Source: Elusimicrobiota bacterium
Lineage (GTDB): Bacteria; Elusimicrobiota; Elusimicrobia; UBA1565
Direction: 5' to 3'
NCBI GenBank assembly: GCA_016196755.1
Contig: JACPXC010000011.1
Location: forward strand, 1-64,000
Length of the DNA: 64,000 nucleotides
The position numbers and the translations under genes are program-made. This document shows positions 27,875 through 38,400 of the stretch, in pieces. The notes under the pieces were generated by a model. The model worked only from the letters and a program-made list of their open reading frames with translations. It had not been told where the DNA came from and did not search any database. Each line of letters opens with the position of its first letter. The first letter of the stretch is position 1.

Positions 27875-30334
27875 CTATGCCGCCTGGGCCTCGGTGAAGG
27901 CGGGCGGACCGTCGAGGGCGCCGCGCCTCTCCACCGGGTTCTGGATGCGTCCCGAGCCGGCCAGCTTCATGACGACCCCCGCGATCTGCTCCTGGGCTTT
28001 GTCGATGGCTTGGGTCGTGGGCCGCGCCCCGGCGATCATCTGCTCGAGGATGGCCCAGGTCTTGGGCAGCATCTGGGCCTTGAGGCTCTCGCGCACGCGC
28101 GGCTCGCCCTCGTGGAGCGCCGCCGCCCACTGCTCGAGGCTTACCTGGCCCATGACCAGCGACCAGTCGCGCTGGTCGAGGAACGCTACGTCCTCGAAGA
28201 GCAGGACCCGCGAGCGCACCACCGCGTAGAGCTCGGGGTCGCGCAGCTCGAGGAGCGAGAGCAGGTCGCGCTTGGAGCGCATGTCGGCGGCCTCGATGAG
28301 CTCGAGCAGTTCGCGGCGGCCGCCCACCGCGCTGTCGAGGCGCCGTTCGAGCTCGTCCTTGACGGTCTGCACCACGTCGGGCTCGACGAACTTGATCGAG
28401 CCCATGCTGAGCAGGACCTCGCTGTAGGCCGCCGATGAGAGGCGGGCCAGGAAGGCCTTGCGCACCTCGGGCTTGAGATGGGCCGCGATCAGGGCCAGGT
28501 TCTCGGGCTCTTGGCCGCGCAGGATCTCGAGCAAAGTGTCGATCTGGTGCAGGCCGACGTCGAAGGTGACCTTCTGGACCTGGGCCTCGACGGCGGCCGC
28601 CGCCGCGGCGGCACCCTCCTTGTCGCCCTCCTCCCCTTCCGTGCCCTCTTTCTTCTTCTCGTCCTGGCCGAAATCCATCTGGAGCTGGTGGGCCTGGGCC
28701 TGGGCCATCGAGTCCATGGCCTCGGCGAGCTTGAGGAAGCAGGCCGCGACGACGACCAACGTGATGAGGGTCATGAGGGCGATCAGGCCGTACTTAAAGA
28801 GCAGGCCCATCGCCTCGGGCTGGTACCAGATCGTCTTCCAGGCCGGGGCGAACTTGGCCGGGGCGATGTCGAGCGTATCGTCGCGCTGGCGGTCGAGCCC
28901 CAGCACGTCGGGCAGGATCTTGGCGATGCGGTCGCGCTCCGGTATCGTCACCGACTCGTCGACGACCACGGTGATGGCCAGGCGCTTGACGAAGGAGGTT
29001 GGGAAGGACTGCTGGCGCTCGTAGGACTTGGTCTGCCCGAAGCCGGGGGCCTGGGCCTGGGGGTCGGGGATGCCGGGCAAGAGCTCCTGGCCGCCGGGGC
29101 TTTCGGCGCCGATGTTCTGCCAGAGGAACACCGAGCCCGCGTCCTTGTCGGCCGCCCCGCCGGTCTTCACGTCGAACTTCTCGATGCGCGTGAAGTCGAG
29201 CGTGGCGTTGACGATGACGCGCGAGCGGCTCGGCCCCAGGATCGAGAGCAGGACCGACTCGGCCCGCGCCTCGAGCGAGCGCTCGAACTTGGCCTTCTCC
29301 TCCAAGGGGATGGTCTGCTGGGCGCGCGCCGCGCCGCCCAAGGAGGCCAGCAGCCCCAACGCCAGGACGGCGGAGGCGGCCAGGACGGGCATGCGGGCGG
29401 GCTTGAGCGGCACCTTGTACCAGAAGGTCGAGCCCTTGCCGAGGCCCGGCGAGTCCACTCCGATCTCGCCGCCGTGGCCGCGGACGATCTCGGTGGCGAT
29501 GGCCAAGCCCAGGCCCCAGCCCTTCTTCTTGTTCTTCATGTCCTGGAATTGGGACTGGTAGAACTTCTCGAAGACCTTCTTGCGCTCGGAGGGATGGATG
29601 CCGGCGCCGTTGTCCTTGACCGCCAGAGTCAGGACGCGCCCGACGACCTTGGCGCCGAGCTCGACCTTGCCGCCCGACGGGGTGAACTTGACCGCGTTGT
29701 TTAGGAAGTTCATGAGCGCCTGGACCAGGCGGAAGCGGTCGCCGACGATCTCGACCGGGGGGACGACGGCCGGCGGGACCAGGACCACCCCGTTCTGCCT
29801 GGCGATGACGTCGATGGCCGGGACGATGTCTTCCAGCATCTGCGCCAAGGGAAACGGCTTGCGCTCGAGGCGCAGCTTGCCGGCCTCGATGACGGCGAGG
29901 TCGGTCAAATCGCCCATGAGGCGGTTTATCTGGTCGGTGCCGCGTACGATGTAGTCGACGTACTTCTTCTGCTGGCCGCCCAGCTCCTGGCGCGAGAGCA
30001 TCTCGCCGAAGCCCTTGATCGAGGCCAGCGGCGTGCGCACGTCGTGGACCGCCATGGACAGGAACTTAGATTTCATCGAATTCAAACGCTCGAGCTCCTC
30101 GTTGGAGTCCTGCAGGCGCGCGGAGAGCTTCTCGAGCTCCACCTTGCGCCTGGCGACCTGGCTCTGCGCCATAGCGAGCTTGGTCATGAACTGTTCCAGT
30201 TCCTCGCGGTCTCGGCGCCGCCGGCCCGAGTACTTCCCGAACTGAAAGAAGCCCGAGAGCTGGCTCACGACCAGCATGCTCGCCGCCAGCACCAGGAACA
30301 TCACCGGCAGAAGGACGACGATGACTACCTCCAT
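27875..30334 (-). CDS. sensor histidine kinase fused to FliF-C and FliG-like domains
   Basis: An 819-residue protein with three modules. Residues 5-30 are a membrane helix; 45-310 a histidine kinase with H97 (VHDVRTPL), N-box LNNAVKF, DNGAGI and GWGLGLA. A second hydrophobic helix (315-338) looks like a signal peptide. Residues 345-500 match the FliF C-terminal periplasmic region (KRLAITVVVDE and the following helix), then a membrane helix (511-534). After an acidic/Ala linker, 597-700 match FliG middle domain and 705-770 FliG-C (LLFEDVAFLDQR). The FliF N-terminal ring domains and the FliF-binding FliG-N are absent. The topology is consistent throughout: kinase inside, FliF part outside, FliG inside. 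A GGAGGG ribosome-binding site precedes the ATG. An internal ATG at 29392 could also yield the rotor part alone. Confidence 0.85.
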   Translation of the reverse strand: MEVVIVVLLPVMFLVLAASMLVVSQLSGFFQFGKYSGRRRRDREELEQFMTKLAMAQSQVARRKVELEKLSARLQDSNEELERLNSMKSKFLSMAVHDVRTPLASIKGFGEMLSRQELGGQQKKYVDYIVRGTDQINRLMGDLTDLAVIEAGKLRLERKPFPLAQMLEDIVPAIDVIARQNGVVLVPPAVVPPVEIVGDRFRLVQALMNFLNNAVKFTPSGGKVELGAKVVGRVLTLAVKDNGAGIHPSERKKVFEKFYQSQFQDMKNKKKGWGLGLAIATEIVRGHGGEIGVDSPGLGKGSTFWYKVPLKPARMPVLAASAVLALGLLASLGGAARAQQTIPLEEKAKFERSLEARAESVLLSILGPSRSRVIVNATLDFTRIEKFDVKTGGAADKDAGSVFLWQNIGAESPGGQELLPGIPDPQAQAPGFGQTKSYERQQSFPTSFVKRLAITVVVDESVTIPERDRIAKILPDVLGLDRQRDDTLDIAPAKFAPAWKTIWYQPEAMGLLFKYGLIALMTLITLVVVAACFLKLAEAMDSMAQAQAHQLQMDFGQDEKKKEGTEGEEGDKEGAAAAAAAVEAQVQKVTFDVGLHQIDTLLEILRGQEPENLALIAAHLKPEVRKAFLARLSSAAYSEVLLSMGSIKFVEPDVVQTVKDELERRLDSAVGGRRELLELIEAADMRSKRDLLSLLELRDPELYAVVRSRVLLFEDVAFLDQRDWSLVMGQVSLEQWAAALHEGEPRVRESLKAQMLPKTWAILEQMIAGARPTTQAIDKAQEQIAGVVMKLAGSGRIQNPVERRGALDGPPAFTEAQAA

Positions 30335-30386
30335 CGACCTCCCTCCGCCCCAGCGTAGCCGGGCGCTGTTACGGTTCCATTACCCT

Positions 30387-31946
30387 TCACTCGACCCCCT
30401 GGGCGCTCATGAACGCCTTGAGCTTCTCGTCGCCCGGGTTGATCTCGAGCGCCTTCTTCCAAGCCGCGGCGGCGCGCGGCTTGTCGCCCATCGCGAAGTA
30501 GGCCGAGCCGAGCCGCGTCCAGGCCGCCGCGTTGTTGGGCTCGAGCCACAAGGCGTCCCGCAGCGACTCGACGGCGGCCGGGAAGCGCCGCTGGTAGACC
30601 GCGTCCACACCCTGCTTCATGCGCAGGGCCGCCAGGCGCGCCGGGGGCAGGATCGAGTCGCGGTCTACCTTGCGGCCGGTGAGCCGGCCCATGGCGTCTA
30701 GCAGGCGGCGGTAGCCGGCGTGGCGGTTGATGGTCCCGGCCGCGGCGTGGGCCAGGAGCATGGCCCGGTCCTCCTCGCCGTCGAGCCAGGCGCTGACGAC
30801 CTGGTAGACCATGAAGGCCGCCGGGTTGTCCTGGCGGAAGGACTCCTGGTCGCCCGGATGGGCCTCGAGGTCGAGCTCCTTGACGAGGCGCCGCAGGCGC
30901 GCGGCGCGCTCCTTCCAGGACCCGTCGCCGACGTTGGGGTCGATGCCGAGCGCGGTGTCGAAGTCCTTGGAGGCGCGCAGATAGTCGCGCTTCTGGAGTT
31001 CGCTCTGGCCGTTGGCCAGGTACTCTCCGGCGAAGGCCTGCATCTTGGGCGACTTGCCCTCGGCCAGGGCCTGGCGCTGGCCGAAGCGATAGCCCACCGA
31101 GAGGCGCTGGGACATCCCGAGCGTCGGGTGGCTCAGGAGCGCCAGGTCGAAGCGGTACTTGGAGCGGAAGTGCAGGCCGCCGCCGAAGGAGAGCTGGCGG
31201 TCCTCGAGGCCGGCGCGCAGGGCGCCGATCCCCCAGGCGTACTCGGTGCCGACCCGGAACTCGCCGTCGGGCGAGACGTCGGCCGCCAGCGAGAGCGGCC
31301 CCACGAGGCGGTAGGCCGCCCCGACGCGGACCACCAGCCCCAGCTTGTCGTCGGTGTCGCCCTGCGAGAGCGCGAAGGCGTTTTGGACCACCGCGCCCAG
31401 CATGAGCTTGCCCGTGTTGAACGGCCCGGCCTGAAAGCCCAGGTCCGCGCCGATGAGGCGGTCCGAGGAGCCGGCCAGCGCGCGATTGAGCATCTTGCCC
31501 TTCACCCCGACCGAGAGCGCGGGATGGAAGACCCCGCGCCAGCCGTGGGCCACGCTCATCGCCGTCTCCGACCAGCCGAAGCCCCCGCTCTTGTTGTTGA
31601 GCTCGTCGCGCCCGTCGGCGCCCGAGATGCCGAGCCGGACGAACTCGAGGCCCCAGCCGCCGGCGCGCTTCTTCTTGTTCTGGGCGTAGCCCAGGTAGTC
31701 GTAGGTGGCGCCCTCGAAAAGGTTGGCGCGCATGAGGGTGACTTCGCGCGCGGGCAAGAGGCCCAGGCCGGCGGGGTTGTAGTAGACCGAGGTGACGTCG
31801 TTGACGCCGGCGGTGTTGGCGCCGCCCATGGCCAGCCCGCGGGCGTTGGCGCCGAACTGGAAGATCTCGCCGGGGCGGCCGCCGAGGTCGGCGCGGGCGG
31901 GCGCGGCGACGAGGACGGCGAGCAGGGCGGCGAGCACGCGGCGCAT
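30387..31946 (-). CDS. PorV-like outer-membrane beta-barrel with C-terminal TPR domain
   Basis: A 519-residue exported protein. Signal peptide 1-19; then a PorV/PorQ/FadL-like outer-membrane barrel (about 25-310) with the typical ANARGLAMGGA and YYNPAGLGLL motifs; then helical TPR-like repeats (about 325-515), for example AAWTRLGSAYFAMGDKPRAA. In Bacteroidota PorV shuttles type IX cargo to the attachment complex, so a role in exporting FlgD-Ig-tailed proteins is suggested. The start overlaps the stop of the stand-alone FlgD-Ig gene by one base. The TPR part would lie in the periplasm or at the surface. Confidence 0.8.
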   Translation of the reverse strand: MRRVLAALLAVLVAAPARADLGGRPGEIFQFGANARGLAMGGANTAGVNDVTSVYYNPAGLGLLPAREVTLMRANLFEGATYDYLGYAQNKKKRAGGWGLEFVRLGISGADGRDELNNKSGGFGWSETAMSVAHGWRGVFHPALSVGVKGKMLNRALAGSSDRLIGADLGFQAGPFNTGKLMLGAVVQNAFALSQGDTDDKLGLVVRVGAAYRLVGPLSLAADVSPDGEFRVGTEYAWGIGALRAGLEDRQLSFGGGLHFRSKYRFDLALLSHPTLGMSQRLSVGYRFGQRQALAEGKSPKMQAFAGEYLANGQSELQKRDYLRASKDFDTALGIDPNVGDGSWKERAARLRRLVKELDLEAHPGDQESFRQDNPAAFMVYQVVSAWLDGEEDRAMLLAHAAAGTINRHAGYRRLLDAMGRLTGRKVDRDSILPPARLAALRMKQGVDAVYQRRFPAAVESLRDALWLEPNNAAAWTRLGSAYFAMGDKPRAAAAWKKALEINPGDEKLKAFMSAQGVE

Positions 31947-32326
31947 CAGTGCCGGACCCCCACCTTGAGGACCAGGACGTCGCCGCCGGCGCGCAGGGCC
32001 GCTAGGTAGATCCCCTTGCCGAGCTTGCGGCCGGTCTCGTTGGTGCCGTCCCAGGTGACCTCGTTGAGCCCCGCCCGCCCGCCCACGGCGCCGGCCGCGT
32101 ACGAGCGCCGCAAGACCCGGACGCCGAAGACGGTGTAGACCGAGAGCTCGGCCGGGAAATCCTCGGCCAGGCGCCAGCGCAGCGTGGCGCGGCCGGTCCG
32201 GGAGTCGAAGGGGTTCGGATAGCTTGCCGGCTCGGTGATGAAGTCTGCGCGCTTGGGTGTGGTGAACGCCGCCACCGGAGCTAGGGCCAAGGCCGCGGAC
32301 GCCGCCGCAGCCCATAAGATGCGCAT
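31946..32326 (-). CDS. stand-alone exported FlgD-Ig (type IX-like C-terminal) domain
   Basis: A 126-residue protein: signal peptide (about 1-21), then a single FlgD-Ig-like domain with YPNPFDSRTG, LSVYTVFGVRV, VTWDGTNETGRKLGKGIY and the ending VLKVGVRH. The giant protein upstream ends with the same domain (YPNPFDSRKR, WDGADDSGTKVAKGMY, LKVGVIH). Here it is not attached to any cargo, which is unusual for a sorting tail. It shares a promoter motif with the giant gene and is coupled to the PorV-like gene. It may act as a competitor, cap or sensor for the export machinery; that is inference. Confidence 0.82.
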   Translation of the reverse strand: MRILWAAAASAALALAPVAAFTTPKRADFITEPASYPNPFDSRTGRATLRWRLAEDFPAELSVYTVFGVRVLRRSYAAGAVGGRAGLNEVTWDGTNETGRKLGKGIYLAALRAGGDVLVLKVGVRH

Positions 32327-32332
32327 GACGGA

Positions 32333-32376
32333 AGTGTAGCGGCGGGGTGAGCGTCAATCACGAAAGCATTACGAAG
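32333..32376 (-). promoter_or_regulatory. promoter of the FlgD-Ig/PorV operon
   Basis: On the minus strand: TTTCGTGATTG with GTGATT as -35 (32356-32361), 17-bp spacer, TACACT (32333-32338), six bases, ATG. A second TTCGTAAT copy lies just upstream. The same arrangement precedes the giant gene. Confidence 0.6.
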
Positions 32377-32390
32377 GGGACGGCATTGAA

Positions 32391-32413
32391 AAGCGCTGTA
32401 TTTACTAGCGCTT
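32391..32413 (-). terminator. terminator of the giant gene
   Basis: On the minus strand, AAGCGCT, a nine-base loop, AGCGCTT and further T residues. The left arm overlaps the TAA stop of the giant gene. Stem of seven pairs, short T-run. Confidence 0.5.
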
Positions 32414-35400
32414 AATGGATGACGCCGACCTTCAGAACCGCCTTGGCCCCGCCCGAGGTGATGACCATGATGTACATGCCCTTGGCCACCTTGGTCCCCG
32501 AGTCGTCGGCGCCGTCCCAGGCGACGGTGTTGGAGCCCGCCACGCCGCCGCTTGAGCCCGGCGCGAAGCTCATCTCGCGCAGCAGCCGCCCGAAGACGCT
32601 GTAGACCTTGATCGACACCTCGGCGTTAGCACTCAGCGCGTAGTGGATGTTCCCCGCGCGCTTGCGCGAGTCAAACGGGTTCGGGTAGAGGCTGGCGTCG
32701 GTGATCCCGTCCTTGGGCAAAGGCCCGAGCTGGACCTGCACCGGGTCGCTGGCGCTCGAGAGCACGCCCGAGCCGGTGACCGCGCTGACGCGCACAAACA
32801 GAGTCCCCGCCGGCAGACCGCCGGCTTGGAACGAATTGCTCGTGACGAGCGAGTCGGTCGACACCGCCAGGACGCGCAGCTCGGCCGGCCTGGCCCCGGG
32901 GGCGGCCGCCAGCGTCATCGCTTTCACGCTGGTCTTCTCGCCGGTCTTCGCGTTGATCCACTGCGGGCTGGCGCCGGTGCGGTACTCGACTAGGTAGCCG
33001 ATGATGCCCGAGGGGCCGCCCGGGATGTTGGCCCAGGTCACGAGCAGAGCGCCCGAGCCCGTCGTCACCGACGGGGCCGGAGAGAGCGGGACCTGGAAGT
33101 CCATGAGGATGCCGTCGGAGACCCCGACCGGGCTGTCGAAGGCGAAGCTCGACTGGGTCTTCACCGCGACGTAATATGTGGTGGCCTGGTTGAGGGCGAA
33201 GCCCGTGGCGCGCACCGTGGTCAGGGCGGCCGCGATCGCCGTCCAGCCGCGCACGTCGGTGCCGCCGGCCGTCGTCCCCACCGCGTAGAAGGCCCCGGCC
33301 AGCGTGCCGCTGCCCACGCTCGATACCCAAGTGAAGTCGAGGCCCTCGAAGTCGCTCGTCGAGGCGCCGGCGTCGGTCACCACCGGGCGCGAGGGGGTCT
33401 TGGCGTCGAGCACCGGAGCCGCGCCGGTGTTGAACGGCAAGCCGGCCGCCCCCACCGTGTCCGGCGAGCCCAGGGTGAAGTCGGCGGTCTGCAGCGAGAG
33501 CCGGATGTCGGCGCCGACCGTGGCCGAGATGTTGGGCTGGACGGCCAGGAAATAGGTCTGGGTCGCCACCCCCACCGTCTGCACCGTCGAGAAGAAGACC
33601 GAGGCCTGCGAGCCCGAGAACGTGGCGCTGCCCACGTAGAGGTCGGCCGAGCCAAGCGCCAGATCGCCGTCCACGTCGCGCCAGACGCCGACGAAGTCGA
33701 TCTCACCGGCGCCGAGGTTGCCGTTCTGGCGCACGACCAGCGCGCTCCAGCTCACGCGGTTGCGCGACGCCCTAGTCGAGAGGCGCGCCAAGGCCTGGCG
33801 CGCGCCCTGGTTGACCCCTCCCACCACCAGGTCGGCCGGCGTCACCACCAGCTCCTCCTCGAGCTTGCGCAGGGTAGCGTTGGCATCCGACTGGGCCGGG
33901 AAGCCCGCGGGCACGACGAAGTTGGGCGAGGAGACGCTCAAGGACGCCGTCGACTGAAGAAGGACCGCGAAGGTGCGGCCGGGCTCCGCGAACGGCGCCG
34001 GGTCGACGGTGAGGAGGTAGCGCTTCTGGCTGGTGCCCACGTCCTGGACCGAAGCGAAGCTCAGGACGGCGACGCCGCCCAGGAAGGCATTGAGGCCCGA
34101 GGTGATCTTGGTGTCGGTGCCGACGTCGACGACGCCGTTGATGTTCGCGTCGTGCCAGAGGCTTATGGCCTTGATGTCGGAGTCCGCGGCGCTCCCGGTC
34201 GAGCGCACGGTCAGGGCGGACCAGGTCAAGGCGAACTGGGTCGTCTGCACGGCCAAAGACATCAGCACCTGCTCGGTGGCGGCCTGCTTGAGCTCGCCCG
34301 GCGCGAGGTTCGTGGCCGTCACGAACAGGCCGGCCTGCGTGGCGACCACGGCCGCGTTGGTCGACTGCAGCGGGAAGCCCGCGGTGGAGACCGTGTCGGG
34401 CGTCTCGACGCGCAGGTCGCCGGCCGCCGCGATGCGCGCCCCCGCGGTGTCGCCCGCGGTCGCCGTGGTCTTGAAGTCGTAGGTGACGAAGTAGGTGACC
34501 GTGGCGACGGTGATGGTCTGGGTCGAGAAGCCCAGGAGGGCGGTCCCGCCGCTGAACACCGTCGTGCTAAGCCGCTCGTCGAGCGAGATGTCGAGCGTGC
34601 CGTCGCCGTCGGCGTCGCGGTAAAGCTTGACCGACGGCACGTGGCCGTCCTGGCCCGTGCCGGTCCGCGTCACGCGCAACTGGTTCCAGCGCGCCGTGAA
34701 GGCCGCCGTGCGGACCTTCAAGGTCAGCATCGGCACGTTCGGGGTCCCCTGGGTGACCGTCGCCGGAGCCGAATCGGTCCCTACCACGAACATCGTCGTG
34801 GGCGGGGCGTTGACGTTGAGCGCCGCCGACACGAAGTTCACGCTCGGGTCGACCCGATTCGGCGCGTCGACCGTGAAGAAGGCGCCGGTCGAGGCGCGCA
34901 CCACGACCGTGCGCGCGGGGACGGCCGCCGTGGAGAGGTCGAGGACGAGGAAGTAGCGCTTCGGCGCGGTCCCCAGGACCTGCGGGGTCGAGAACGACAC
35001 GACCACGCTGGCCGGGCCGTTGCTGCCGAAGCGCTGGCCGGAGGAGGTCACCAGCAGATAGTTGTTGAGGTTCGAGGAGTCGAAGTTCCCCGTGTCGTTG
35101 GTGTCGTAGTAGAGCTTGACCTGCTTGACGTCCGCGTCGGCCGCGGTGCCGGCCTGGTCGACGCGCAGGCTCTGGAACGCGGCGTTCGAGACGTCGGTCC
35201 GCAGCGCCAGGCTCATAAACGGCACGTCGATGGCGCCGGGCTCCGCGCCGACGCCGGGGACGACGCTGGCGGTCGTCACGGTGACCGTGTTCTGGAACTG
35301 GTTGACCGGCACGAGGCCGGTCTGGATGGGGAAGGCCGTGGCCGTCGAGACCGTGTTGGGCGCGATGAGGTTGAAGGAGGCCGTCGTCGAGATCCGCACG

Positions 35401-38400
35401 CCGAGGGTCTTGCCCGACTCCGCACCCGCCGCCACGCTCAGGGTCACGAAGTAGGTCTTCGTCGAGGCCGAGACGGTCTGGACCTGGGGCAAGGTCAGCG
35501 TGGCCGTGCTGTTGGAGAAGACGTCGGCGCCCCCCGTCACCCGCGAGTCCACGGCGACGTCGAAGGAACCGTTGCCGTCGAAGTCCCGGAAGACGTTCAC
35601 GGCCGAGACCGCCGAGTCGGGGGCGGTCCCCAGGCGCTCCACCGAGAGGCCCAGCCACGAGAAGTCGTTCTTGTCGCTGATGACGTCGAGCCGCAGCATC
35701 GCGGCGTGCTGCTGGCCCTGGAGCAGCGCGCCGGGGGAGACGTCTTTGATGGCGTTGGTGATGACCATCCGGTTGACCGTGGCCTGTACGGTTCGCGAGG
35801 AGCTCTCGATCGGGAGGTTGCCGGCCACGGTCGTGCCCGAGTTGCCCGCGCGCACGTCGCCGGCGTTGAGCTTCATGCCCAGCGTCACCCCCGGCGCGGC
35901 GGCGGGCTCGACGACGTAGGCCAAAAAGAACACAGCACTCGTCCCGGAGAGTATGGTCTGGGTGTCGATGTCGACGACGGCCAGGCCGCCCGAGTAAGGT
36001 GCTGAGCCGACCCGCGTGTCGAGCACGGCACTCAGACCCTGCCCGTCGGTCGTCGCGTCGCGCCAGACCTCCACCGCCGCGATGTCGGAGCCCTGCCCGT
36101 TGCCGGTCAGCCGGGCGGTGACCCGGTTGACCTGGGCCGCACCCACGTCGACGGTCATCGTCGCCCGCAGGATGGTGAAGCGCTCGCCCTGGACGTAGGC
36201 TGCCGGGGTCTCATCGACCGCGGCCACGGTCAGGACGTTGTTGAGGATGACGCTAACCGTGCTCGAGAGCACGGCCGCCGAGAACGCCACGGTGTCGGCC
36301 AGGTTCTGGAGCGTGACGGCCGAGGTCGAGGCCAACCCGAGGCGGAAGACACTGTCCTGAGGGGCGTCCGCCGCCAGGCTGACGGTGATAAAGAAGCGCC
36401 GGGCCGACGTCGTCACCGTCCGCGAGGAGACCTGAAAGCCCGTGATCGACATCGTCGCGGTGTTTCCTCCCCCGAAGGCGTCGATGTCGCTGGTGAGCCT
36501 GATGTCGCCGGGGCCGAAAAGGCCGTCGACCGGGTCGGCGTCGCGCCAGAGGTTGATCGAGCGAACCTTGCTCGGCGGCGTCGTGCCGGTCATCGTCACC
36601 GTGACGCTCGATATGATCGAGGTCCCGGTGTCGGTGACGGCGCGCAGTTCTAGTACGGGGATATCGTTGCTGCCGGCCTGCATCGCGGCCGGGGCCAAGC
36701 TCGTGGGGATGATGTTGAGGACGTTGGCGCCGTCCGAGACCGGGATGGGTGCTACGACGGCCGGGAAACTGCCCTGAGCGCGCGCCGGGTGCTGGAGGCC
36801 GACGCTGGTCGTCGAGCTTATCTCGAGCCCCACGGTGTCGTCGGTGACGGCCCCGGCGTTCATCTTGAAGACCACGTGGAACGTGCTGGCCGCCACGTCG
36901 AGCGGGATCCCGGCCCCGGCGAGGACGAGCACGGCCTCGCCCAGCGCGAGGCCGGCCGCGGTCTGCTGGGTGTCGCCGCCCGAGAACACCCCGTCGCCGT
37001 CGGCCTCGGCGTAGAGCTGGACCTGGTCGACGCTGGAGTCGGGTGCGGTCCCGGTCTTGCGCGCGCGCAAGGACAGCAGGCGCGAGGTGCTGCCCGGCTT
37101 GGAGGCCAGGCGCAGGGTCAGCATCGGGACGAAGGCGCCCTGCAGGGCCGAGGGCGGCGCGGCGATCTGGGTGGTCAGGAACACCGTCCCGAAGGTGGCC
37201 GTGGCCAGCTCCACCGTGGGGGTCGAGACGTTGAGCAGTTGGTCGCGCGACCAGACCCGCACCCAGTAGGTGGTGGCGTCGATCAGGCCCGTGAAGGTAT
37301 AGGTGGTCTGGGCGATGAATCCCGAGGAGGACAGCGGGGCGGCGAAGGCCTGTGACGTGGAGGCCTCGAAGAGGAAGTCGCGCAGGCCCGAGCCGGCCGT
37401 GTTGTCGGTGCCCGTCGAGATCACCGCGATCTGGTCGGTGGCGGTGGGGGCCAGCGAGAGGACGACCGGCGTGGGCACCGATGTGTCGACGCGCACCGCG
37501 AAAGGACCCATCGTCCGGACCGAACCGGCGCGGTCGGGAGCGAAGAACTGGACCTGGTTCGTGGCCAGGCAGGGCGAGACCTGGCCGCAGACCGCCGTCA
37601 CGGTCGACTGGCGCAGGGGGAGACCGACGATCTGGATCGTCTCGTCCGAGGTCGCGCCGTTATTGCCCGTGAACGCCAGGCGCGGCCCCGCCCCGAAGGT
37701 CGAGGAGACCGCGCTCCAGGAGGCCCCGGCGTCGGTGGAGAACGCCACCGCGAAGGGGGCCCCGTCGGCCTCGCGGCGGACCGCGGCGGCCGAGAGCGGC
37801 GCCGAGAAGAGCCGCACCTCGTCGAGGAAGCCCTCGTAGGCGTCGATCGAGCCGATCCCGGTCACCCCGTCGGCCAAGAGGCGCAGGCGGGTGTCGCCGG
37901 CCGAAGACGCCCCCGAGCAGGAGGCCGCCAGCTCCCCATCGACGTAGAGGCGGTTCTCGTTGGCGCCGGGGTCGGCCACGAAGGCCACGTGCTGCCAGGC
38001 CCCCAAGGGATAGGTCTGCGCCGTGTTGAGCGCGCAGCCGCCGGCACCCGTGGCGCGCGCGCCGTAGAGCACGCGGCCCTGGGCGGACTGGGCGTAGACC
38101 TGGTTGCGGACCGTGGCAAAGAGGGTCATCAGGGCCGAGGCGTTCCGCGTGGGCTTGGCCCAGCCGGCGACCGTGAGGCCGGTCCAGGTCGTCGCCGGGG
38201 AACTAGCTATATTGACCGCGAAGGTCCCCGAGCCGCGCAGGCCGAGGCCCCGGTAGCCGGAGCCGGAGCGGACGATGGCCGCGTCGAGCGTGGCGTTGTG
38301 CCCCCGCCCCGAGAAGTCCAGCGACGACGTGCCCGAGTCCTCGAACGACCAGGCCCCGACCCGGGCCTGGCTCCCCAACGGCTCCAAGAGCAGGCCGGAG

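Noticed and set aside
29380-29400. Frameshift joining separate kinase and FliF genes
   Set aside because: The frame is continuous with no shift, and the predicted membrane topology fits a single chain. A lost stop codon from a base error cannot be fully excluded and is noted in the finding.
34152-36005. Long + strand open frame (617 codons) opposite the giant gene
   Set aside because: It lies antisense to well-matched repeat modules; its residue content (Arg, Gly, Val, Asp runs) is typical of antisense translation of GC-rich repeats.
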